Assembly (NCBI GenBank): GCA_002299555.1
Contig: DBOL01000064.1
Coordinates: 1 to 41,582 of the forward strand
Source: Candidatus Aminicenantes bacterium UBA647
GTDB lineage: Bacteria > Acidobacteriota > Aminicenantia > UBA2199
Length of the DNA stretch: 41,582 nt
Direction: 5' to 3'
Both the position numbers and the translations under genes were made by a program. Positions within the stretch are counted from its first letter, which is position 1. Each line of letters opens with the position of its first letter. Below, piece after piece: positions 33,236 through 41,115 of this stretch. Below the pieces are notes generated by a model. That model did no database searches, was not told where the DNA came from, and saw only the letters and a list, made by a program, of their open reading frames with translations.

Positions 33236-34597
33236 TTACAGGATAGATCTGAAGAATATCTTCTGATTTTCCTCTGTTTTAAGCCGGAATTTCCTTCCGT
33301 AAAATATATCATCCATAAAAAGAGCGATCCTCTGGTTAACAGGATTTCTGGATATATAGCCCCTTATTATCCTGTGGATCAGAGTGTCTTTTTTTGTATA
33401 GGGGCATACTCTGATACAGAATCCACAATCTGTACCTGATTTCCTCCAATAGGAGTAACAGTTTTGCTGATCAATTGACCAATGATCAAAGTTCCGGTTG
33501 AAAGGTTTATCCTCTTTAGGTATTGATCCGGTGGGACAATTAACCGCACATTTTTTGCAAATGTTACAAAATTCCTCAATATGTTCATCCTTTTGATTTG
33601 AAATCGGAAGTGGAATATCGGTAGTGACAACAGAAAGTCTTACGGCCGGGCCAAGTTTTCTGTGAATAAGGATACCCATTCGCCCTATCTCTCCGAGGCC
33701 GGCATCTTTTGCCATCGGAACGGCAAGAATGTCATAATTTCCATCTACATGCGATATGGCGCTATAGCCTAACTCTCTTATATATTCTGCGATAAGATGA
33801 GCAATTTTTGCACTCTCCACATATTGTTTGGAAGACTCAAGAAGAACGGGTAGAGATGGTGCCTGACCTATCATATCCTGGTCCATTTTTACTGCAATTA
33901 CAATTCCGTATTTGTGTTTGTTGATGACCGGATCGCCCCAATTATCTTCTTGTCTGCCATGATGGCTGTATAAATGATGTTTTTTTACTTCTGTTATCCC
34001 GATGTCGATCCCTCCATAATAACTTGCCATCCATCTGATCGCTTTTGCGATCTCTACCGGATCATGATCATTTTTATTATTATTGATCTTTCCTGATCTT
34101 ATTTTTGATGTTCTGTCAAGAAGTACAAATGCCGAATCAACTATTGGCGAATAATATTTGTTATAAAACTTTGAGCCGGGTTCACCCAGGTTAGGATCGT
34201 TGGAGATCTTTTTGTCAACGGCTTTACTGTCCGGTTTTGATTTGTAATATTTTCCGGAATTATCGGGAGATCTCTGCATGTTCATCCTTGAGAACATGTG
34301 ATCTCTCTCATCGAATTGCATGATCTTCTTAATATCCTGTTTCGATTTTTCCGGGAAATACCTGATCATAGATATCATAAGGATGATAAATGTTAAACTC
34401 AGAATTGCTATATTTATGATTCGGCTCAAAGGTGTCGGGTGTAAAATTATGAGCACTCCCCATAAAAGGGTCATGGTCATAGCTGCTAAAAAAGATACCA
34501 GAGAAGCTCTTTTCTCTTTTTCGAAGATCGAGGAGATTGACAGAAGTAGAAAGAAACCTGATGACACAATAAGCAAAGAAAAGTTAATATAATCCAT
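33236..34597 (-). CDS. Membrane-anchored reductive-dehalogenase-family iron-sulfur protein
   Basis: This 453-residue protein has three N-terminal membrane helices (about 5-25, 30-52, 58-78) and then a domain of the reductive dehalogenase (RdhA) family. Visible landmarks are DERDHMFSRMN, YYGGIDIGITEVKKHHLYSH, DGNYDILAVPMAKDAG and LGEIGRMGI. Two 4Fe-4S motifs follow, CNICKKCAVNC and CGFCIRVCP, the second preceded by NCYSYWRKSGTDC. Classical respiratory RdhA uses a twin-arginine signal and a separate RdhB anchor. Here there is no such signal, and the protein has its own helices instead. It should bind a corrinoid. The activity could be dehalogenation or another reductive reaction. It is the last gene of a five-gene operon and is preceded by rdgB by two bases. 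Confidence 0.82.
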   Translation of the reverse strand: MDYINFSLLIVSSGFFLLLSISSIFEKEKRASLVSFLAAMTMTLLWGVLIILHPTPLSRIINIAILSLTFIILMISMIRYFPEKSKQDIKKIMQFDERDHMFSRMNMQRSPDNSGKYYKSKPDSKAVDKKISNDPNLGEPGSKFYNKYYSPIVDSAFVLLDRTSKIRSGKINNNKNDHDPVEIAKAIRWMASYYGGIDIGITEVKKHHLYSHHGRQEDNWGDPVINKHKYGIVIAVKMDQDMIGQAPSLPVLLESSKQYVESAKIAHLIAEYIRELGYSAISHVDGNYDILAVPMAKDAGLGEIGRMGILIHRKLGPAVRLSVVTTDIPLPISNQKDEHIEEFCNICKKCAVNCPTGSIPKEDKPFNRNFDHWSIDQQNCYSYWRKSGTDCGFCIRVCPYTKKDTLIHRIIRGYISRNPVNQRIALFMDDIFYGRKFRLKTEENQKIFFRSIL

Positions 34598-34599
34598 AT

Positions 34600-35205
34600 T
34601 TACAGGGTATCTATATTTTCTTTTAGATAATCTTTAAGTTTATTTAATGCAATTGATCTGTGAGATATTCTGTTTTTTTCATTTTCACTCAGCTCTGCAA
34701 ACGTTTTTTCTAGAGGTTCATAATAGAACACCGGGTCATATCCGAAACCATTGCTGCCACTTTGCTCATCTATGATCTTCCCTCTGACCTCCCCAATGAA
34801 TGATCTTATAACTTTCCCGTCTTTAGAAAGTGTGATCACCGAAATAAAACCTGCATCTCTGTTCTGCTTGTTCTTCAATTCATTAAGGAGTTTAATAATG
34901 TTCTTTTTGTCATCCGGATTGTCACCGGAATATCTAGCCGATCTGATCCCCGGTAATCCATCGAGTGAATTAACCATTAATCCGGAATCATCAGCTATTG
35001 TAAGGATCCCTTTTCTCAAGTTACTATAAAATAGAGATTTTTCAATACTATTCTCGAGGAATGTTTCTCCATTTTCATCAGGAGAGATCTTGATCCCGAA
35101 GTCTTCCGGAGTGAACAATGACAGATCTTGAACAGAGCCCGAAAGGAGTGACCTTATTTCCCTTATCTTTCCATTATTATTTGTCGCAATCAGCAGATCA
35201 ATCAT
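34600..35205 (-). CDS. rdgB: XTP/dITP diphosphatase (RdgB/HAM1)
   Basis: This 201-residue house-cleaning enzyme hydrolyses non-canonical purine triphosphates and prevents their incorporation into nucleic acids. The family motifs are complete: LIATNNNGKIREI at the N-terminus, ADDSGLMVNSLDGLPGIRSARYSG, GFGYDPVFYY and the C-terminal SHRSIAL. Its ATG overlaps the stop of the mgtC-like gene by one base, consistent with an operon. It is a housekeeping gene and says nothing about its neighbours' job. Confidence 0.95.
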   Translation of the reverse strand: MIDLLIATNNNGKIREIRSLLSGSVQDLSLFTPEDFGIKISPDENGETFLENSIEKSLFYSNLRKGILTIADDSGLMVNSLDGLPGIRSARYSGDNPDDKKNIIKLLNELKNKQNRDAGFISVITLSKDGKVIRSFIGEVRGKIIDEQSGSNGFGYDPVFYYEPLEKTFAELSENEKNRISHRSIALNKLKDYLKENIDTL

Positions 35206-35852
35206 TAGATGTTATCACTTTTCACCTCTTCAACATCAGTCATTTCCATCAACTTTTCTGTGAACAGGTCATCTTTGTTACCTGAGGTTGAGATAGATAG
35301 TTCCAGAATAAAGCCACTTTTTGTTTTCTCATAATTCCATTCAAAATTATTTATACCACACTCCATAAGCAGTTTTTTTATGTCTGAAAGTGCTGATATC
35401 CGTTTCTTCACTTTTATTGTATATGAGGTCAGCCTTGATTTTTCCCTGAATTTTATATCGATCAACTTGAATAATTCGAGGATCATTATTATCAATACAG
35501 TGATCAGAAATGCTTCAAGATAAAGCCCGAGTCCGACCAGAATCCCTATTCCGGATGAAGTCCATAGTGTAGTCCCGGTTAACAGGCCTGATTTGAAAGT
35601 GGTTGATCTTATAACGGCACTGCTTCCAATCAGAGCGGCTCCTACTATTATAAGTGCAATTATTATCGATGGATCGGAAGTGTTTGAGATCTTTGTCAGC
35701 TCAAGAGAGAGTATTGAAAAAAGTGTACTTCCGGTAGAGACCAGAAATATTATCCGGATCCCGCTTCCTCTCCCTGATATTTCCCTGCTTATACCAAAGA
35801 GTCCTCCGAGAAGTGATGATAAAATTATTTTTAATAAAATTTCAAATTCCAT
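35205..35852 (-). CDS. MgtC/SapB family membrane protein
   Basis: This 215-residue protein has four to five hydrophobic helices and the MgtC core, with LLGGLFGISREISGRGSGIRI near the N-terminus. A soluble C-terminal ACT-like domain (about 145-215) follows. I start at the ATG at 35852, two bases after the upstream stop; the open frame extends to a TTG at 35879 inside the prenyltransferase gene. MgtC proteins are linked to magnesium limitation and, in pathogens, to ATP-synthase inhibition, but most members have no known role. Confidence 0.82.
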   Translation of the reverse strand: MEFEILLKIILSSLLGGLFGISREISGRGSGIRIIFLVSTGSTLFSILSLELTKISNTSDPSIIIALIIVGAALIGSSAVIRSTTFKSGLLTGTTLWTSSGIGILVGLGLYLEAFLITVLIIMILELFKLIDIKFREKSRLTSYTIKVKKRISALSDIKKLLMECGINNFEWNYEKTKSGFILELSISTSGNKDDLFTEKLMEMTDVEEVKSDNI

Positions 35853-35853
35853 T

Positions 35854-36759
35854 CTATTTGAATAAATAAGCAAGGGCAAAAATTATTATAAGAAATACAG
35901 TATAAAATGCAAAATATGGATCTTTTAACAGCTTTTCCGGTTCTTCAGCTCCATCTATGTCCTGAACCGATTTCTTCATGAACATTCCCAGATAGAAGAG
36001 AATGAAAGGTATAGAAATGAGCAGAGTATACATTTCTGCTTCGACAGCAAAAAGTGAAAAAGTGAGTATGAAAATTATCGAATTCAGGATCATGAAAGCA
36101 ATTAGACTTTTTATTGAATATTTCTTAAGAGAGAGTCTGTATCCGGCTGACTCCTCTGGGGAAAGGAATTTTTTTTCTGCAACCCTTTTCCCAACCATCA
36201 GAAAATTTCCAAAGGACCACCAGGATATCAGAAGACTGGCCGGAGGGAAAGTGCTTGTTATTATGAACCAGCCTGTAAGAAACCTGATGGGGTTATTAGC
36301 AGACTCCAATGTCGAATCGAGAAAGGGGATATCTTTCACTCTGACAGGTGGGATATTGTAAAGTAGCCCTGCCAAAAGAAGGGCGGCGAGACTCAGGAGA
36401 AAATTATCATTGAAGAAGATCTTCCCTCCTGCAAATGCAATAATTACCATTATCAGCCAGAGAACCATAAGGATTTTAGCACTTATGATCTTTTTAACGA
36501 GGGGGCGGTCTTTTTTTGCAGGATGGTGAGCATCAGAAGGCGCATCTGCTATCTCATTGATGATATAGTTTGATGTGGATATAAGAAGTGTAAGAAAAAA
36601 AGAGAGTACCAGCAGCAGGATCGAGATATGAAATGGACGGGAGGTGAGCAGGGAGGGTTCCATGACAGCAGCAGCAACAAAACCCGGAATGATAGCGAGA
36701 CTTCTTGGCCATCTTTCCAGTCTCAGAGATTCAAAATAATATTTAGTTTTTCCGTGCAT
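35854..36759 (-). CDS. UbiA-family prenyltransferase, phosphoribosyl-decaprenyl-phosphate synthase-like
   Basis: This 301-residue membrane enzyme has about eight helices and the aspartate-rich UbiA motif NEIADAPSDAHHPAKKDRPL, followed by the second motif around YNIPPVRVKDIPFLDSTLES. The DAPSDxHHPxKKxRP form is characteristic of 5-phosphoribose-1-diphosphate:decaprenyl-phosphate phosphoribosyltransferases, which start decaprenyl-phosphoryl-arabinose synthesis, so the acceptor here may be a polyprenyl phosphate rather than a quinone head group. I start at the ATG at 36759 (weak GGGA upstream); the frame runs to a TTG at 36777, and both overlap the methyltransferase gene. Exact specificity is uncertain. 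Confidence 0.8.
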   Translation of the reverse strand: MHGKTKYYFESLRLERWPRSLAIIPGFVAAAVMEPSLLTSRPFHISILLLVLSFFLTLLISTSNYIINEIADAPSDAHHPAKKDRPLVKKIISAKILMVLWLIMVIIAFAGGKIFFNDNFLLSLAALLLAGLLYNIPPVRVKDIPFLDSTLESANNPIRFLTGWFIITSTFPPASLLISWWSFGNFLMVGKRVAEKKFLSPEESAGYRLSLKKYSIKSLIAFMILNSIIFILTFSLFAVEAEMYTLLISIPFILFYLGMFMKKSVQDIDGAEEPEKLLKDPYFAFYTVFLIIIFALAYLFK

Positions 36760-37630
36760 AGATTTCCCAGGAATCAAATAATTGTAATTTCAAGTTTAAT
36801 CTTTTTAATACTTTTTGTAAACCCTTCCTCTTTTTCAATGATGGAAACAATCTGGTAAGAACATAGTAGAAAGAGAAATTCCAGGCATATCTGTATTTTT
36901 TTTCAATTGTGAATCCGGATCTTTTCAGGAGGAAAGAGAGTGAGCGGAGACTGAAAAAATTTACATGAGCTGTTCTGTAATGCCACCATTTGTTCCTCAG
37001 GAACTTCGGGGGTATACTTTGAATGTCCGGTGTGACTATTACCAGAACCCCCCCCTTCTTAACCAGTGGTGAGACCTTGTTCATGAATTCTGCCGGGTCA
37101 TTTACATGCTCTATCAGATCAAGGAGTGTTACAACCGAAAATTGTTCACTTGAACTATAGTCATCAATTGTGCCTTCAAATATCTTTATCCCGAACTTTT
37201 CTCCCGCTTCCCTGGCAAGTTGTGTTGATGGCTCGATCCCCTCTGCAGAATACCCGTTCTCTGCAGCGAGTCTTACGAAGATCCCGCTTGCTGCCCCTAT
37301 ATCCAGAAGTTTCTTCCCCGGAATCTCAATTTTTTCCAGTCTTTTTATAATGGTCCGGAAATTTTTTTCTCTCCCTTCCCATTCATCAGTGTATTCATTG
37401 TCTTCAAGTTCAGAATAAAATTCAATAAGGCTTTTTTCATCAATTCTCGGATTTGAGAACACAAAAGAGCATGATGAACACTTTGAAAAAGCCCAGACAG
37501 AACCGTAAGTTGAATCGGTTATCTTAAAATCATCAGTGCTGATGTTCTCTGTATTTATCGTACCTTTTTTAAATGTACCGATCTTATCGGAATCACATAG
37601 TGGACATTTGTTCAGGCTGGTAAATTCCAT
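36743..37630 (-). CDS. SAM-dependent methyltransferase with N-terminal zinc site
   Basis: This 295-residue protein has an N-terminal Cys pair (CPLCDSDK) and a second pair (CSSC), which probably bind zinc. A class I methyltransferase domain (about 100-210) follows, with motif I LLDIGAASGIFVRLA and VTLLDLIEHV. This build is common among methyltransferases of surface-polysaccharide and sugar pathways, where it modifies nucleotide-linked or lipid-linked sugars. It is the first gene of the operon. No ribosome-binding site is visible, and a TATATT box lies six bases before the ATG but with a poor -35, so leaderless expression is only a possibility. Its last 17 bases overlap the prenyltransferase gene. 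Confidence 0.82.
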   Translation of the reverse strand: MEFTSLNKCPLCDSDKIGTFKKGTINTENISTDDFKITDSTYGSVWAFSKCSSCSFVFSNPRIDEKSLIEFYSELEDNEYTDEWEGREKNFRTIIKRLEKIEIPGKKLLDIGAASGIFVRLAAENGYSAEGIEPSTQLAREAGEKFGIKIFEGTIDDYSSSEQFSVVTLLDLIEHVNDPAEFMNKVSPLVKKGGVLVIVTPDIQSIPPKFLRNKWWHYRTAHVNFFSLRSLSFLLKRSGFTIEKKYRYAWNFSFYYVLTRLFPSLKKRKGLQKVLKRLNLKLQLFDSWEIYARKN

Positions 37631-37719
37631 CTGTGAAATATATCATAAATGGTGGGTATACGGAAGAAGTCCGGATTTAAACATGAATTTTGTGTGAATG
37701 ATGTTTGAAGTTTTATTTA

Positions 37720-38652
37720 TCAGGAATTTGTTCTGTAAAAGATCTTTTCACCGACTATTTCAGCCCGGATCGATTTCTCTTTTTCAAGAACATCTATATA
37801 TTTTAAAATTTCCAACCTGTTCTTTCCGGTAAGCATGATCAGGTCTTCTATTGTAAGAGGTCGTCTGATGATTGTATTGAGGATATTGCTCTCAAGATTT
37901 TTTGAGAACGAGGGTATCTCTTCTCTCTTTTTTACCCTTTTTATTATCTCTACCGGAAGTCCTTTCCATTTTTCCACTATCATTCCAAGAAGATCGTGTC
38001 CCGCAGGTTTAGCCTCACTGTATGCAGGAGGTCTGTCCAGAGAGTTCAGCTGGACTTTTGACGGCATGATCTGTTCAATTACTTTACGTATCTTCTCAAG
38101 TTCCTCATCTGAATCATTGATTCCCCTGGACACGAAAACTTCGAGCCATATCTCACCTTTATATTTCCTGCTGAAACTTTTCAAACCATTTATTAAATTT
38201 TCCGCTGATATTCCGGAGGCCGGCCTGTTGATCTTCCTGAACACATTTTCTGAAACTGCATCAAGGGATGGGAGGATCAGATCTGAATTCAGAAGATCAT
38301 TCTGAACTTCGGGGAGATGCAGGAGTGTTGTGTTCGTGAGTACGGCAACGGGTGTCTTTGTCATTTTTTTTATCTCTTTTATCATGTAACCGATATCTGA
38401 ATTAAGAGTAGGTTCTCCGGAACCGGAAAATGTTATGTAGTCAAGATGATCACCTGTTTTAAGAAACTCCCTGAATTCTGCAATGAGGTCTTCCGTTGAA
38501 AAGAAAGATCTCCTCTCAATAGTATGGTTGGTAGTTCTACCACATTCGCAATAGAGGCAATCGAGAGTACAGGTTTTAAAAGGGATTATATCTATCCCGA
38601 GGGAAATGCCAAGTCTCCTTGAAGGGACAGGGCCGAAAATATGCTTATCCAT
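37720..38652 (-). CDS. Radical SAM protein with C-terminal winged-helix
   Basis: This 310-residue protein carries the radical SAM cluster motif C28-x3-C32-x2-C35 in a family opening with FGPVPSRRLGISLGID (COG0731-like Fe-S oxidoreductases). FSGSGEPTLNSDIG is the usual SAM-contacting GxGEP motif. The last 70 residues look like a winged-helix domain. No substrate is established for this family. It overlaps the epimerase gene by eight bases (ATGGATAA), so the two are coupled. Confidence 0.85.
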   Translation of the reverse strand: MDKHIFGPVPSRRLGISLGIDIIPFKTCTLDCLYCECGRTTNHTIERRSFFSTEDLIAEFREFLKTGDHLDYITFSGSGEPTLNSDIGYMIKEIKKMTKTPVAVLTNTTLLHLPEVQNDLLNSDLILPSLDAVSENVFRKINRPASGISAENLINGLKSFSRKYKGEIWLEVFVSRGINDSDEELEKIRKVIEQIMPSKVQLNSLDRPPAYSEAKPAGHDLLGMIVEKWKGLPVEIIKRVKKREEIPSFSKNLESNILNTIIRRPLTIEDLIMLTGKNRLEILKYIDVLEKEKSIRAEIVGEKIFYRTNS

Positions 38653-39589
38653 CCAGCCTCTTCTGGAACCATGGGATGATATTCTTCAGGCCGTCCTCAA
38701 GAGATACAGCTGGTAAAAACTTCAGAAGTTTTTTTGCTTTAGTTATGTCGGGCTTCCTTATTGGGGGGTCATCTTCAGGGATATCTCTATGTACAATTTT
38801 TGATTCTGACCCGGTAATTGAAATTATTTTCTCTGCGAGTGATTTGATCGTAAATTCATCCGGGTTTCCAAGATTCAATACACTCCCTTCTAATCCATCA
38901 GCTTCTGCCAGGTCGTAGATCCCTCTTGTCAGATCATCTACATAACAAAAACTTCTGGTGTGAGACCCGTTCCCGAAGATCGTAATGTCTTTTCCGGACA
39001 GGGCCTGGGAGATGAATGTGGGGATAACCCTTCCGTCCGTAAGTTTCATCCTTGTACCGTAAGTATTAAAGATCCTTGATATTCTTATATCAATTCCATG
39101 TTCTCTGTAGTAAGCCATACACATAGCCTCGGAGAATCTTTTTGCTTCATCATACACAGATCTTATCCCAACCGGATTTACATTGCCCCAATACTCTTCT
39201 GTTTGAGGGTGCACCAGAGGGCTTCCGTATATCTCCGAAGTGGAAGCAAATACATAGCGTGCATTTTTATTTCTTGCAAGACCCAATGTGTTCAGAGTTC
39301 CGAGTGAATCAACCTTCATTGTATGGATAGGGTGCTGGAAATAGTCTAATGGAGATGCAGGACATGCGAAGTGGAGAATAAGATCTATATTCTCTTCAAA
39401 AAAGAGATAATCAGTAACATCATACTTAATGAACTTAAAATTTTCCTTTTCTATCAAATGGCTGATGTTTTTTATTGAACCTGTAAGAAGATTGTCGAGT
39501 ACAATCACATTCCATCCTTCAGCAAGGAATTTGTCTGTCAGATGGGACCCAAGAAATCCTGCACCGCCTGTAATCAAAACTGTTCTCAT
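38645..39589 (-). CDS. UDP-glucuronate decarboxylase-like epimerase/dehydratase
   Basis: This 314-residue NAD-binding SDR protein has GGAGFLGSH at its N-terminus, the catalytic Tyr-x3-Lys in YDEAKR, and the family-specific ACPASPLDYFQHPIHT and HPQTEEYWGNVNP segments. These match UDP-xylose synthase (UXS), which converts UDP-glucuronate to UDP-xylose for surface polysaccharide. I start at the ATG at 39589, because CGGGAG lies upstream at nine bases; the frame extends to a TTG at 39598. A perfect sigma-70 promoter lies at 39621-39649. A related 4-epimerase is the alternative. Confidence 0.88.
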   Translation of the reverse strand: MRTVLITGGAGFLGSHLTDKFLAEGWNVIVLDNLLTGSIKNISHLIEKENFKFIKYDVTDYLFFEENIDLILHFACPASPLDYFQHPIHTMKVDSLGTLNTLGLARNKNARYVFASTSEIYGSPLVHPQTEEYWGNVNPVGIRSVYDEAKRFSEAMCMAYYREHGIDIRISRIFNTYGTRMKLTDGRVIPTFISQALSGKDITIFGNGSHTRSFCYVDDLTRGIYDLAEADGLEGSVLNLGNPDEFTIKSLAEKIISITGSESKIVHRDIPEDDPPIRKPDITKAKKLLKFLPAVSLEDGLKNIIPWFQKRLDG

Positions 39590-39620
39590 ATTGGTCAACT
39601 CCCGATATTTCTGATAAATA

Positions 39621-39649
39621 ATTATAGGAGAACGTCAGAACAAAGTCAA
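39621..39649 (-). promoter_or_regulatory. Sigma-70 promoter of the epimerase/radical SAM operon
   Basis: On the minus strand TTGACT (39649-39644), a 17-base spacer and a perfect TATAAT (39626-39621) give a predicted start near 39614 and a leader of about 25 bases. Confidence 0.75.
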
Positions 39650-39666
39650 TTTGGGGGATGTCCATT

Positions 39667-40362
39667 TCATCTTTTTGCTCCCTGAATGTCTTTGTAAACA
39701 TACTCCCCGTTTAACGAGCTCTTCAAAGCGCTGATATACCCTGACATGTTACCGGGGGCATTATTTTTTTTTGATTCAATTCTGGAAATTATAGCCCTTA
39801 CTGATTTTAATACTTCTTTTAACATTCTCTTTTTAAACAAGCCTGCCAGTTTGCTTTTCGGATGGATGAATGTCCTGTAGATGAACATTGTTCTTTTGTC
39901 ATAAGGGAGGAATGTTACGGTCCCGTTAGTATCCTTTGAAGATGAACTTGTAACGTTGTACCATTCAATTCTGTATCCGCCGTTTCCATAAATGCCGAAT
40001 CTGTTCCCGGTGATATACCGGCTGTTCCTTAATGGCCAGGGCACTTTCATTTCAAATTTGATGTGGAGGTCAGTTGGAGATATATATTTGACCGGGACAG
40101 AACTAAGGAGATCAGGGAGAAACTCTTTGTGTTCATGGTAAGCGTAAAAAACAGCTGCGCTTTCAAGTGCAGCAGCATTTATTATCCCGAATACCGTGAT
40201 CTCCGGCCATGGCGCTCCTTCTATCACTCTCTTCCTATATACAAGTTCTCCCTTCATGATCGTTTCCTGATCTGTTCCGGATAAACCGAATTGTTCAACG
40301 GGCTCTGTAAGACCGGGGATGGCTACGATAAGGATCAGTGTTATAAGTGAAATGATTTTCAT
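39667..40362 (-). CDS. Secreted START/SRPBCC-like lipid-binding protein
   Basis: This 231-residue protein has a signal peptide (about 1-19) and then a segment resembling START/SRPBCC domains, with an alpha/beta grip signature (WPEITVFGIINAAALES, DLHIKFEMKVPWPLRNSRY, SVRAIISRIESK). Such periplasmic domains often bind a lipid or other hydrophobic ligand. It follows the lipoprotein gene by 12 bases, so they are cotranscribed and may act together. The family call is moderate and the ligand is unknown. Confidence 0.65.
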   Translation of the reverse strand: MKIISLITLILIVAIPGLTEPVEQFGLSGTDQETIMKGELVYRKRVIEGAPWPEITVFGIINAAALESAAVFYAYHEHKEFLPDLLSSVPVKYISPTDLHIKFEMKVPWPLRNSRYITGNRFGIYGNGGYRIEWYNVTSSSSKDTNGTVTFLPYDKRTMFIYRTFIHPKSKLAGLFKKRMLKEVLKSVRAIISRIESKKNNAPGNMSGYISALKSSLNGEYVYKDIQGAKR

Positions 40363-40374
40363 ATGACAACTATA

Positions 40375-40896
40375 CTATAATTCATTCACTTTTTTAAAAG
40401 TGAAGCTCATCTCTTTATCAAAAAGTTCCGGATTCCCAAGATTTTTCTTTATGAACTTTCTGAGCTTCTTTGATGTTTCAGATTTGTATGAGTCAAAAAG
40501 TGTATCTCCAACGAAAGTAAGGATCAATTCATCTTCCTCGTTTATACTATATTTACAAAATACATATTGTTGTTCAGTACCGGAAAGTTCCTGAAGATTC
40601 AGAAATGACACTCCGGAAATAGTAGTGATGAAAACGCGAACCAGACTTTTGTCAGACTCTTCCCGGGTACGCATAATGTATTCGTTACCGTTGAACAGGA
40701 TAAACTCGAGAGTTTTCATTTCTATACTTTTATCCTTCCCTGAGACTTTTTCCCAATGTCCGATAAGTTTTATATCTGCAGGCTCCGTATCAGAGGAATT
40801 CAATGGGAAATCGGACATGTATATCCCGAGATCTATACAACTTTGCAAAAGGAGGGAAATTGTTAATACTGAGACAAACTTTAATACCTTGTTCAT
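40375..40896 (-). CDS. Small predicted lipoprotein of unknown function
   Basis: This 173-residue protein has an N-terminal helix and a lipobox (LLLQSC), so it should be a membrane-anchored lipoprotein. The remainder is beta-rich, beginning with a lipocalin-like strand around LIGHWEKVSG, but no named family is recognised. I start at the ATG at 40896 with GAGG five bases upstream; a GTG two codons earlier is in frame and overlaps that site. It is the first gene of a two-gene unit with the START-like gene. Confidence 0.65.
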   Translation of the reverse strand: MNKVLKFVSVLTISLLLQSCIDLGIYMSDFPLNSSDTEPADIKLIGHWEKVSGKDKSIEMKTLEFILFNGNEYIMRTREESDKSLVRVFITTISGVSFLNLQELSGTEQQYVFCKYSINEEDELILTFVGDTLFDSYKSETSKKLRKFIKKNLGNPELFDKEMSFTFKKVNEL

Positions 40897-40906
40897 GGGC
40901 ACCTCA

Positions 40907-40912
40907 ATTATA
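40907..40912 (-). promoter_or_regulatory. Probable -10 box upstream of the lipoprotein gene
   Basis: The minus strand reads TATAAT here, inside a symmetric ATTATATAAT, 10 bases before the chosen ATG. No convincing -35 box is present at 16-18 bases, so this is a tentative call. Confidence 0.3.
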
Positions 40913-41063
40913 TAATTTTAAAACAGAAAGAAAAACATTAAAATACGTGAGAGTTTTCAATAACATATTTATCATTTTTTATGAAACCGTTATCTAAAAT
41001 CGGTAGTCTTAGTAAATATAGCATATCTGCACCCCTGCCGAAATGTTCTGTGGCAGTGCTTTA

Positions 41064-41092
41064 TTGAATTATAGGGCAAAATGTGTTATAAA
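41064..41092 (+). promoter_or_regulatory. Sigma-70 promoter of bamA
   Basis: TTGAAT (41064-41069), a 17-base spacer and TATAAA (41087-41092) lie before bamA, with a GCGAGG ribosome-binding site (41105-41110) five bases before the ATG. Confidence 0.65.
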
Positions 41093-41115
41093 ATTCGATT
41101 GCTTGCGAGGCTTTT

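Noticed and set aside
33236..34597. Assignment of the RdhA-family protein to QueG (epoxyqueuosine reductase)
   Set aside because: It is larger, has three membrane helices and shows DERDHMFSR and DGNYDILAVPMAKDAG landmarks of reductive dehalogenases rather than QueG.
41034..41062. Imperfect hairpin before bamA (CTGCC and GGCAG arms)
   Set aside because: The stem is short with a large loop, no gene ends nearby on the plus strand and no clear T tract follows; chance is likely.
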